Below, piece after piece: positions 1 to 4,149 of a stretch of DNA of 6,004 nt. How positions within the stretch are numbered: position 1 is the stretch's first letter; every line of letters starts with the position of its first letter. The notes under the pieces were generated by a model. That model was not told the DNA's origin and did no database searches. It was given only the letters and a program-made list of their open reading frames with translations. Source of the stretch: Chloroflexota bacterium (GTDB taxonomy: Bacteria > Chloroflexota > Limnocylindria > Limnocylindrales > CSP1-4); NCBI GenBank assembly GCA_003157175.1, contig PMIQ01000137.1, positions 2,979-8,982 of the forward strand, given 5' to 3'. A program made the position numbers and the translations under genes.

Positions 1-1
1 C

Positions 2-436
2 GGCCAGCCGATGGGCTACATGCCGGTGGGTTACGGCGTGATGCCGCAGTACGGCGGCTTCTGGATCAGATTCGTGGCGTACTTCATCGACTCCATCATC
101 TGGGCCGTGGCGCTGTTCGTCGCCGCGTTGAGCCTGGTCATTCTGGTGGGCATCGTGCTCGTGCCCCTCGTCCTTATCGGGTACTGGCCGTACTTCTGGT
201 GGAAGGGCGGCGCCACGCCCGGCATGAAGGTGCTTGGGCTGAGGGTTGTGAGGGCCATCGACGGCGGACCGATCGATGGTGGAACCGCCTTCATTCGCGC
301 CCTCGTCTTCTGGGGCGAGTTGATCCTCTCGGGCTGGCTCATCGGCCTGGTCGGGTTTGCCTGGGCGGCCTTCGAGCCGCGCAAGCGGGCCGTGCACGAC
401 ATGGCTGCCGGGACCGTCGTGATCCACACCAACTAG
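2..436 (+). CDS. RDD family integral membrane protein (5' partial)
   Basis: This is the 3' part of an RDD-domain membrane protein gene. The frame is open to the left edge (codons GGC CAG CCG precede the ATG at 11) and no ribosome binding site is visible, so the true start probably lies outside the window. Counting from the Met at base 11, a short Gly/Tyr/Pro/Met-rich lead-in is followed by the signature Arg20-x6-Asp27 at the start of the first membrane segment (about 26-58). Then come the polar segment with KGGATPGMKVLGLRVV (65-80), a second hydrophobic stretch (about 95-120) and the terminal HD motif (Asp130) before a short tail. These match the Arg-Asp-Asp pattern that names the family. RDD proteins are small inner-membrane proteins, mostly of unknown function; some have been linked to ion or solute transport, but nothing here identifies a substrate. 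The stop is TAG at 434-436. The next gene on this strand starts 367 bases away, so this is probably the end of a transcription unit, although I see no convincing terminator after it. Confidence 0.88.
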   Translation, partial: GQPMGYMPVGYGVMPQYGGFWIRFVAYFIDSIIWAVALFVAALSLVILVGIVLVPLVLIGYWPYFWWKGGATPGMKVLGLRVVRAIDGGPIDGGTAFIRALVFWGELILSGWLIGLVGFAWAAFEPRKRAVHDMAAGTVVIHTN

Positions 437-803
437 GTAGATGGAAGCGGTACATCATTGGCCCCGCGGGTGTTCGGGAGTCTCTCCCAGATGCGATGTC
501 GAGGGCATCGGGCAGATCGGGCGGCCTCTTCGCGAGGGCCATCGCCGGCGCCGAAGCACGGCCGAATAGAGCATCTACGTGGCTCCACCGGGGCCGGGTC
601 GAACAAACGGTCAGCGAACGGACGTTCTGTGGAGAACTTGGTGGACTAGTTCGTGGAGAACGCCCTTTATTGACGGCACCCGGCCGCCTAGCATGCATCT
701 CAGCCCGTCGCGGAGGAGAGACGCGCAGGCGGACCGAAACCGGGCACGATCGTCACGTGCCAGCGGCTTTCGGCCGGAGCGGATAGAGGAGCGAGTGCAG
801 CCC
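437..803. other. Intergenic region, no convincing gene
   Basis: These 367 bases hold several short overlapping open frames on both strands, but none has a clear ribosome binding site or recognisable protein. I see no RNA gene. What is visible: a small hairpin GGGAG-TCT-CTCCC at 476-488 without a T-tract; a cluster of 12-base GTGGA repeats with GTTC/GAAC dyads at 624-664; and a TTGACG hexamer at 670-675 just after the repeats. That hexamer could be a -35 element for the gene at 804, but no good -10 lies at normal distance (TAGCAT at 689-694 is only 13 bases away). It is most likely the promoter and leader region of the gene at 804. Confidence 0.5.
629..664 (+). repeat. Three tandem 12-mers beginning GTGGA
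   Basis: GTGGAGAACTTG (629-640), GTGGACTAGTTC (641-652) and GTGGAGAACGCC (653-664) follow each other with an exact 12-base period; copies 1 and 3 share their first nine bases. The array is threaded with alternating GTTC and GAAC half-sites at 624, 634, 649 and 658. These give the dyads GTTC-N6-GAAC and GTTC-N5-GAAC. TGTGGAGAA at 628-636 differs by one base from the reverse complement of the DnaA box TTATCCACA. An operator or iteron-like binding site is plausible; the ligand is unknown. Confidence 0.5.
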
Positions 804-1169
804 ATGGATTCGCGCAGGCCCCCGGAAGATCGCGCCGCCAATGACGCCGCCCTCGATTTCGTGAAATTCTGCCACCGTCGCCGGCGCGTCGGCTGGCCGG
901 AGCTCTACGACGAGATGTGCGCCGTGGCGTGCCGGGGCCTGTATCACGGTTGGGGCTTCGCGGATCTTGCGGAACACGGCATCGCCTTCGGACTCGATGA
1001 AATGCCGCGACTGGCTGGGCTCGCCAACCAGGTCGCGCGGGAGGAGGTCGAGCGGCGCGGTCGGCTGCTCGTCGGCGTCCTGGCACCCATGACCGCGCGA
1101 TCGGAAGCGCTGGAGGAGGCGCCCGATGAGGCGAGGCATGCCCGCGTGCTCGTGGGAACGGCCACCTGA
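804..1169 (+). CDS. Conserved-looking hypothetical protein, 121 aa
   Basis: I do not recognise a named family. The ATG at 804 is chosen because a GAGGAG SD-like sequence lies at 786-791 (12-base spacing, somewhat long) and because the frame upstream is arginine-rich and non-protein-like. The product is soluble, with no signal peptide or membrane segment. It has a charged start (1-17), then a compact Cys/Trp/Tyr-containing core: LDFVKFCHRRRRVGWPELYD (17-36), Cys39-x3-Cys43, a Gly/Trp/Phe turn (46-54), and a helical part containing FGLDEMPRLAGL (62-73). A Glu/Arg-rich helix (76-88) and a variable tail follow. The core looks like a small helical domain under constraint, while the ends look free. 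It is monocistronic: a non-coding region precedes it and a strong terminator (1232-1259) follows. The GTGGA repeats upstream may regulate it. No function is assigned. Confidence 0.72.
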   Translation: MDSRRPPEDRAANDAALDFVKFCHRRRRVGWPELYDEMCAVACRGLYHGWGFADLAEHGIAFGLDEMPRLAGLANQVAREEVERRGRLLVGVLAPMTARSEALEEAPDEARHARVLVGTAT

Positions 1170-1231
1170 ACCGGGGCAGCCGTGCCCGCCGGTTCGATAC
1201 CGGCGACATTGACCGCCGCCTCCTCGATCGA

Positions 1232-1259
1232 AAAGGCCCTCCCGCCCGGGAGGGCCTTT
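1232..1259. terminator. Strong hairpin terminator, probably bidirectional
   Basis: A perfect 12-bp stem (1232-1243 with 1248-1259, AAAGGCCCTCCC against GGGAGGGCCTTT) closes a 4-base loop. On the plus strand the stem ends in TTTCTCGT, and on the minus strand the flanking A-run (1231-1234) becomes TTTT. It lies between the plus-strand gene ending at 1169 and the minus-strand gene ending at 1319, which converge here, so one structure can serve both transcripts. Confidence 0.85.
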
Positions 1260-1318
1260 CTCGTGCCGGGGCGGCCAGCCCCGCTGTCGCCTGCCCGCGG
1301 CGTCGACGCCGCGCCCGA

Positions 1319-1510
1319 TCAGACGCGGAGCTGCCGGCGAGCCATTTCGGCCTCGATCTGGCGCTCGGCATCCGTGTAGGAGTCGATCCGCTGCCGCAGC
1401 TCATTAGCCGGCGGGGTATACAGATGGACCTGCTGCTGGAGGATGTAGCTCAGCCGGCGGCTGGTCATCCGAACGTGATCCAGGTTCTTCATCAGCACGA
1501 GCGGGTCCAT
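1319..1510 (-). CDS. Small helical hypothetical protein, 63 aa
   Basis: I do not recognise this protein. It starts with MDPLVLMKNLDHVRMTSRRL and continues as a mostly helical, Gln/Arg/Glu-rich chain with one break at TPPANE (32-37). It ends with a charged helix containing ERQIEAEMARRQ (49-60). There is no signal peptide, membrane segment or obvious metal motif. Coding character is supported by codons ending overwhelmingly in G or C. The start is uncertain: no good SD precedes the ATG at 1510, and a second Met is at codon 7. The frame continues protein-like upstream for about ten codons (TTQRDLAA) to an in-frame TGA at about 1546-1544, without an ATG, GTG or TTG. It lies 129 bases downstream of the methyltransferase gene on the same strand and could be co-transcribed, although a hairpin and GC-rich repeats separate them. 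The convergent terminator at 1232-1259 ends its transcript. Confidence 0.6.
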   Translation of the reverse strand: MDPLVLMKNLDHVRMTSRRLSYILQQQVHLYTPPANELRQRIDSYTDAERQIEAEMARRQLRV

Positions 1511-1595
1511 CGCCGCCAGGTCGCGTTGCGTCGTACATCGGCTTCATGGCGTGATTGTATTGGGCGACCGGCGATGACGTCGGCGTGGGCGGGCG

Positions 1596-1623
1596 GCGCC
1601 GGGCGGCGGGCGCCGGGCGGCGG
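1596..1623. repeat. Tandem GC-rich 14-mer, two copies
   Basis: GCGCCGGGCGGCGG occurs twice head to tail (1596-1609 and 1610-1623), with a degenerate third unit before it (about 1582-1595). It lies in the gap between the two minus-strand genes. It looks like slippage-prone simple sequence; no function is evident. Confidence 0.6.
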
Positions 1624-1625
1624 TG

Positions 1626-1640
1626 GTCGGCGCAGCCGAC
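1626..1640 (-). terminator. Hairpin at the end of the methyltransferase gene
   Basis: GTCGGC (1626-1631) pairs with GCCGAC (1635-1640) around a 3-base loop, overlapping the last base of the minus-strand TAG stop. No T-tract follows on the minus strand (GC-rich repeats do). It is therefore at best a weak or factor-dependent terminator, or an mRNA 3'-end stabiliser. Confidence 0.3.
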
Positions 1641-3142
1641 TAAAGCGCGCGCGGGGAGCGCGGCGGCCAGGTCCAGTCGATCGGGAGGGAGGCGCTGTTT
1701 AGGGCGCGGCGCCGGCCCGCCTCGGTCGTGGACAGGACGAGGATTCTGTCGAGCTTGGTGGCCTGGCCCGCCTCGTCGCCCCAGAGCTTCGTCATCTTGC
1801 GACCCGCGGCCACGTCGTCGAGGGCAATTCCGGCCAGCCGGTAACCCTCCGGCGCGGCAGCCATCTCCCAGACCGCCTCCGCCAGGCCCACGCCGCCGTT
1901 CGCCGGCCGGCCGCGATCCATTTCCACGTCGCCGATGACCAGGGCCACCACGGCATCGTCGGCGAGGGCGGTTCGGAGACCGCGCAGCACCTCGCGCATG
2001 AAGACGAGATAGGCGTCGCGGTGGTGGGCGTCGTCGAGGAGATCGTCGATGGCGGAGGCGTCGTAGCCCAGGAGCCACAGCCGCAGCCAGTTGTAGTAGC
2101 CGTACTTCACGACGCGCAGATAGGGCGGCGAAGTGACCACCAGACGGGCCCGTTCCGGCAGGCCACGTGCCCTGAGCGCCTCGCGGAACCGGATGCCCGA
2201 ATCGCGCGCATCGCCCAGCAGGGCGATCCCACGCGCGGCGGGTATGGGCTGGCGGTACAGGCGGCGGATCTTGTCGTCGAGCAGGCCGAAGGTGTCGCGC
2301 TCGGGCGAGTGGAAGCTCGTTCGAGCTACGAAGTCGCGGACGTAGCGCGGCGCCATGCTGAACGTGTTCGGCATCACTGCCGAGAGGTAGCTCGCGCTCT
2401 TGCCGTGCAGGATGCCCGTCAGCGTCGCCAGGATGAAACGATCGGTTCGATCGTCCGGATCCAGGCCGGCGCGGAGGAAGAGCAGCTGCGCCAGGGTTCG
2501 AGGATGGAAGGCGAGCGCGACTTCGGCGGGGACGGCAGCGTCGGGACGGGCCGGCATCGTACCGCCGATCGGACGGCTGCCGGGGCCGGGCGCCAGGATC
2601 TCCGGGGAGCCTGGATCAGCCGCGATGCGATCGGCGATTTCGTTCCACTCGCCGGCAGTGGCGGCCCAGGCCAGGCGAAGCGCGGCTATGCGGGTCTTGA
2701 CGGCGGCCTTTGTCGGCGGATCGACCTTGGCGGCGGTCAGGATGTGGGCGAATGGGTTGAGGTCGTTGCCGGCGCCGATTCGGCCCTCGGCGCAGGCCTG
2801 CAGCGGTGTCGTGCCGCGGCCGCTGAACGGGTCGAGGACGACGTCGCCGGGCCGGGTGTAGCGGGCGATGAAGGCGTGGACCAGGCCGGCCGGGAAGCTG
2901 GCCAGGTAAGAGCACATGGGGTGGAAGCTGTGGCCCCAGAGCCGTTGCTGGTCCTTCCATTCGGGCGCGATCGACAGGTGGGGCAGCTCGCTCGGTAGCT
3001 GGAGTGCCAGCTGACCGTCGGTGGCGGGCAGGGGAGCGCCGGTTCGAGGTCCAGTGGTTCGCGCTTCCGACCGTACGTCCGACCGCTCGTCTGCTGCCGA
3101 CGGCACAGCCGTCAGGTCAAACTCAAGCGGAAACGACGACAC
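1640..3142 (-). CDS. DNA methyltransferase (N4-cytosine or N6-adenine type)
   Basis: This is an S-adenosylmethionine-dependent DNA amino-methyltransferase of 500 aa. Residues are counted from the GTG at 3142. A low-complexity Ala/Ser/Thr/Pro-rich leader occupies about 1-50. A motif X-like segment (FHPMCSYLASFPAGL, from Phe73) precedes motif I, DPFSGRGTT (104-112), which binds the cofactor, and motif II with Asp127 (GNDLNPFA). A long middle region (about 140-330) is the likely target-recognition part. The catalytic motif IV, TSPPY, is at 337-341, followed by a strand ending in VIGDVEM (about 401-407). TSPPY favours N4-cytosine, but N6-adenine cannot be excluded. Cofactor motifs before the catalytic motif, about 225 residues apart, resembles the alpha-class order and excludes the beta order. 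I prefer the GTG at 3142 over the GTG at 3208 because GGAGGT sits 7 bases before it. A TAGACT -10-like hexamer at 3204-3199 would also place the transcript start between the two codons. No endonuclease is nearby, so it may be an orphan, housekeeping or regulatory methylase. Confidence 0.88.
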   Translation of the reverse strand: MSSFPLEFDLTAVPSAADERSDVRSEARTTGPRTGAPLPATDGQLALQLPSELPHLSIAPEWKDQQRLWGHSFHPMCSYLASFPAGLVHAFIARYTRPGDVVLDPFSGRGTTPLQACAEGRIGAGNDLNPFAHILTAAKVDPPTKAAVKTRIAALRLAWAATAGEWNEIADRIAADPGSPEILAPGPGSRPIGGTMPARPDAAVPAEVALAFHPRTLAQLLFLRAGLDPDDRTDRFILATLTGILHGKSASYLSAVMPNTFSMAPRYVRDFVARTSFHSPERDTFGLLDDKIRRLYRQPIPAARGIALLGDARDSGIRFREALRARGLPERARLVVTSPPYLRVVKYGYYNWLRLWLLGYDASAIDDLLDDAHHRDAYLVFMREVLRGLRTALADDAVVALVIGDVEMDRGRPANGGVGLAEAVWEMAAAPEGYRLAGIALDDVAAGRKMTKLWGDEAGQATKLDRILVLSTTEAGRRRALNSASLPIDWTWPPRSPRAL

Positions 3143-3149
3143 CGATACG

Positions 3150-3155
3150 ACCTCC
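3150..3155 (-). promoter_or_regulatory. Shine-Dalgarno deciding the methyltransferase start
   Basis: On the minus strand GGAGGT (3155-3150) is followed by 7 bases and the GTG at 3142. The longer alternative start, GTG at 3208, has only a GC-rich stretch with no proper SD. The sequence therefore supports the shorter 500-aa product over the 522-aa one. Confidence 0.7.
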
Positions 3156-3345
3156 GAGGGCACAGCAGGCGCGTACGTGGTGAACGCGAAGGATACGGAG
3201 TCTAGCACCGCCCCGAGCGAGGGCCATGGGACTAAAGGACGATTTCGGAAGCCGGGCCCGAATTGGCGACCAGCGCGCGGTCTGCTGGCGCGCGCGGCCG
3301 GCGTCCCGGACTTGCAGCCTGCCCGGGCTGGCCCCGTCGCGCGGG

Positions 3346-3363
3346 GCGGGTTACTCTACCCGC
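3346..3363 (+). promoter_or_regulatory. Candidate tRNA promoter -10 inside a palindrome
   Basis: TACTCT (3352-3357, TAnnnT pattern) lies 26 bases before the tRNA. A 6-bp inverted repeat, GCGGGT (3346-3351) and ACCCGC (3358-3363), frames it exactly. No good -35 is seen at normal spacing. Read on the minus strand the same site gives TAGAGT, so it could also feed the divergent methyltransferase gene. This is tentative. Confidence 0.22.
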
Positions 3364-3382
3364 GGCGTCCGAGCCGTTCGGT

Positions 3383-3458
3383 GTCCCCGTAGCTCAGTGG
3401 ATAGAGCGGCCGCCTTCTAAGCGGCGGGTCGTGGGTTCGAATCCCGCCGGGGACGCCA
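3383..3458 (+). tRNA. tRNA-Arg (anticodon UCU)
   Basis: A complete cloverleaf can be folded by eye. The acceptor stem is GTCCCCG (3383-3389) with CGGGGAC (3448-3454), then discriminator G3455 and an encoded CCA at 3456-3458. The D-arm is GCTC/GAGC (3392-3395 and 3404-3407). The anticodon stem is GCCGC/GCGGC (3409-3413 and 3421-3425) around loop CTTCTAA, which puts anticodon TCT at 3416-3418. The variable loop is GGGTC, and the T-arm is GTGGG-TTCGAAT-CCCGC (3431-3447) with one T-G wobble. It decodes the arginine codons AGA/AGG, which should be uncommon in this GC-rich genome. The inverted-repeat-bounded segment begins at the base right after the CCA. Confidence 0.97.
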
Positions 3459-3479
3459 ATCCCTGTTGTATTTGCGTGG
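3459..3479 (+). repeat. Left copy of 21-bp inverted repeat
   Basis: It is an exact inverted match to 4017-4037 and starts immediately after the tRNA CCA. Its inner end overlaps a small hairpin (3475-3493). Confidence 0.95.
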
Positions 3480-3496
3480 GAGAATCCCCCACGTTT
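3475..3496 (+). terminator. Weak hairpin terminator after the tRNA
   Basis: CGTGGG (3475-3480) pairs with CCCACG (3488-3493) around a 7-base loop, followed by TTT (3494-3496). It lies 16 bases after the tRNA and could end its transcript. The T-run is short, and no T-run exists on the minus strand. Confidence 0.4.
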
Positions 3497-3959
3497 AGCG
3501 GGCAGCTGGCGGGAGGCTCCGGTTCGGTGCCCGCCGCGCCGTTATGGCTGTCAGGGCGAGTCCGGCCAGCAGAAGGGCGAGCGCACCAGCCAACAGGAGA
3601 GGAAACCATGGCCATGGCTCCTTTGGCCAGGCCAACGGGCCACCGTAGTAGGCGGACTGAAACGGCAGCGTCGAGCTGCATGGAGCTTCGCCTGGCAGCA
3701 AGCGGGAATTGCAGTTGACTTGAGTCGTCGCGAGCAGCCACGACCAGACGAGGCCATGTCCCACTATCGCGCCGACGACGCCCAATAGTCGAGGCCGTGC
3801 AAGGGCCAGTGCGAGCACCACAAGCAGATCAGGGATGATCAGGCCCGGATCCACAACGAGCGTGGCATACCCACCCACCAAGCCGACACAAGCGCCGGCG
3901 GTCCACAAAGCTCCAGCCCGTCGCCACGACCGATTGCGAACGCTGACCGCACCAGTCAT
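3495..3959 (-). CDS. Small four-helix membrane protein, 154 aa
   Basis: I do not recognise a family. The ATG at 3959 is preceded by GAGGGA (3970-3965) with 5-base spacing, a good SD, so the gene is probably expressed. A positively charged start (MTGAVSVRNRSWRR) leads into predicted membrane segments at about 15-36, 38-55, 58-77 and 118-142, ending in an Arg/Pro-rich tail. By the positive-inside rule both ends are cytoplasmic. The loop between segments 3 and 4 (78-117), with Cys83 and Cys93 that could form a disulphide and an aromatic WPKEPWPWF stretch, would then lie outside. It is the only gene inside the inverted-repeat-bounded segment and is transcribed towards the tRNA, its stop (3497-3495) lying 15 bases inside the left repeat. 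No clear promoter is seen; the right repeat and the 57 bases before the ATG would have to contain it. Its role is unknown. Confidence 0.68.
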   Translation of the reverse strand: MTGAVSVRNRSWRRAGALWTAGACVGLVGGYATLVVDPGLIIPDLLVVLALALARPRLLGVVGAIVGHGLVWSWLLATTQVNCNSRLLPGEAPCSSTLPFQSAYYGGPLAWPKEPWPWFPLLLAGALALLLAGLALTAITARRAPNRSLPPAAR

Positions 3960-4016
3960 CTCTGTCCCTCAAGACTGATTGCCGCCAGCAGCTTACGCTC
4001 CGGACACCGCGTTTTG

Positions 4017-4037
4017 CCACGCAAATACAACAGGGAT
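4017..4037 (-). repeat. Right copy of 21-bp inverted repeat
   Basis: It is an exact reverse complement of 3459-3479. It lies 57 bases upstream of the membrane-protein ATG and 112 bases upstream of the lactonase start, so it may affect either leader. Confidence 0.95.
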
Positions 4038-4069
4038 GGACGGCAATTCTGGATCGCGAGCTCGTTCGA

Positions 4070-4099
4070 TTGGGCGCCATTCGGTCCAGGCGTTAGGCT
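4070..4099 (+). promoter_or_regulatory. Weak candidate promoter for the lactonase gene
   Basis: TTGGGC (4070-4075) and TAGGCT (4094-4099) are separated by 18 bases. Each matches 3 of 6 consensus bases, including the TTG and TAnnnT cores. Transcription would begin near 4106, giving a leader of about 44 bases that carries the SD at 4137-4142. It would exclude the TTG at 4099 and the ATG at 4036 as starts. Confidence 0.2.
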
Positions 4100-4136
4100 T
4101 GATTGCGTCTGGATGCGAGTGGTGTTCAGGGCCGCA

Positions 4137-4142
4137 AAGGAG
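4137..4142 (+). promoter_or_regulatory. Strong Shine-Dalgarno before an ATC codon
   Basis: AAGGAG (4137-4142) is followed by 7 bases and then ATC at 4150, in frame with the lactonase. No ATG, GTG or TTG lies at a suitable distance in this frame; the nearest are TTG 4099 (upstream of the SD) and GTG 4171 (28 bases after it). Confidence 0.55.
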
Positions 4143-4149
4143 CCGGACG

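Larger units (their letters stand above)
3459..4037. mobile_element. 579-bp segment bounded by perfect 21-bp inverted repeats
   Basis: The first 21 bases (3459-3479, beginning ATCCCTGTTGTA) recur as an exact reverse complement at the end (4017-4037, beginning CCACGCAAATAC). Both repeats stop matching sharply on the inside. Flush outside the ends are GGACGCCA (3451-3458, the tRNA 3' end) and GGACGGCA (4038-4045), an 8-base direct repeat with one mismatch, as a target-site duplication would look. Inside is one gene (membrane protein, 3959 to 3495) and no transposase or integrase. The layout suggests a small non-autonomous transposon or MITE-like element carrying cargo. A DNA segment inverted by a recombinase encoded elsewhere is an alternative. 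Its base composition (about 64% G+C over 3601-3960) does not set it apart from the other membrane-protein genes in the window. Confidence 0.5.

Noticed and set aside
199..786. 195-codon plus-strand open frame running out of the first RDD gene
   Set aside because: It overlaps the RDD gene in another frame and has Arg/Gly-rich, non-globular composition.
700..1404. 234-codon minus-strand open frame opposite the 121-aa gene
   Set aside because: Arg/Pro/Ala-rich shadow frame that would cross the terminator hairpin at 1232-1259.
1404..2078. 224-codon minus-strand open frame
   Set aside because: It is a different frame over the methyltransferase end and the small gene; Arg/Pro/Gly-rich composition and no domain.
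2021..2998. 325-codon plus-strand open frame
   Set aside because: It is antisense to the methyltransferase, whose motifs are unmistakable; the predicted protein is Gly/Ala/Arg/Gln-rich shadow sequence.
3383..3480. Integrase attachment site with duplicated tRNA 3' end
   Set aside because: Only about 8-10 bases of the tRNA end recur at 4038, too short for a typical attL/attR pair, and no integrase is present; a transposon-like target duplication fits better.
3601..3960. Lower G+C in the repeat-bounded segment as evidence of transfer
   Set aside because: By hand count it is about 64%, against about 72% in the methyltransferase and lactonase, but both RDD genes sampled at about 57-63%. Membrane-protein codon content explains it.
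3979..4149. N-terminal extension of the lactonase from TTG 3979 or ATG 4036
   Set aside because: The added residues match nothing in the SMP-30 fold, the frame runs through the inverted repeat, and neither codon has a properly spaced SD.
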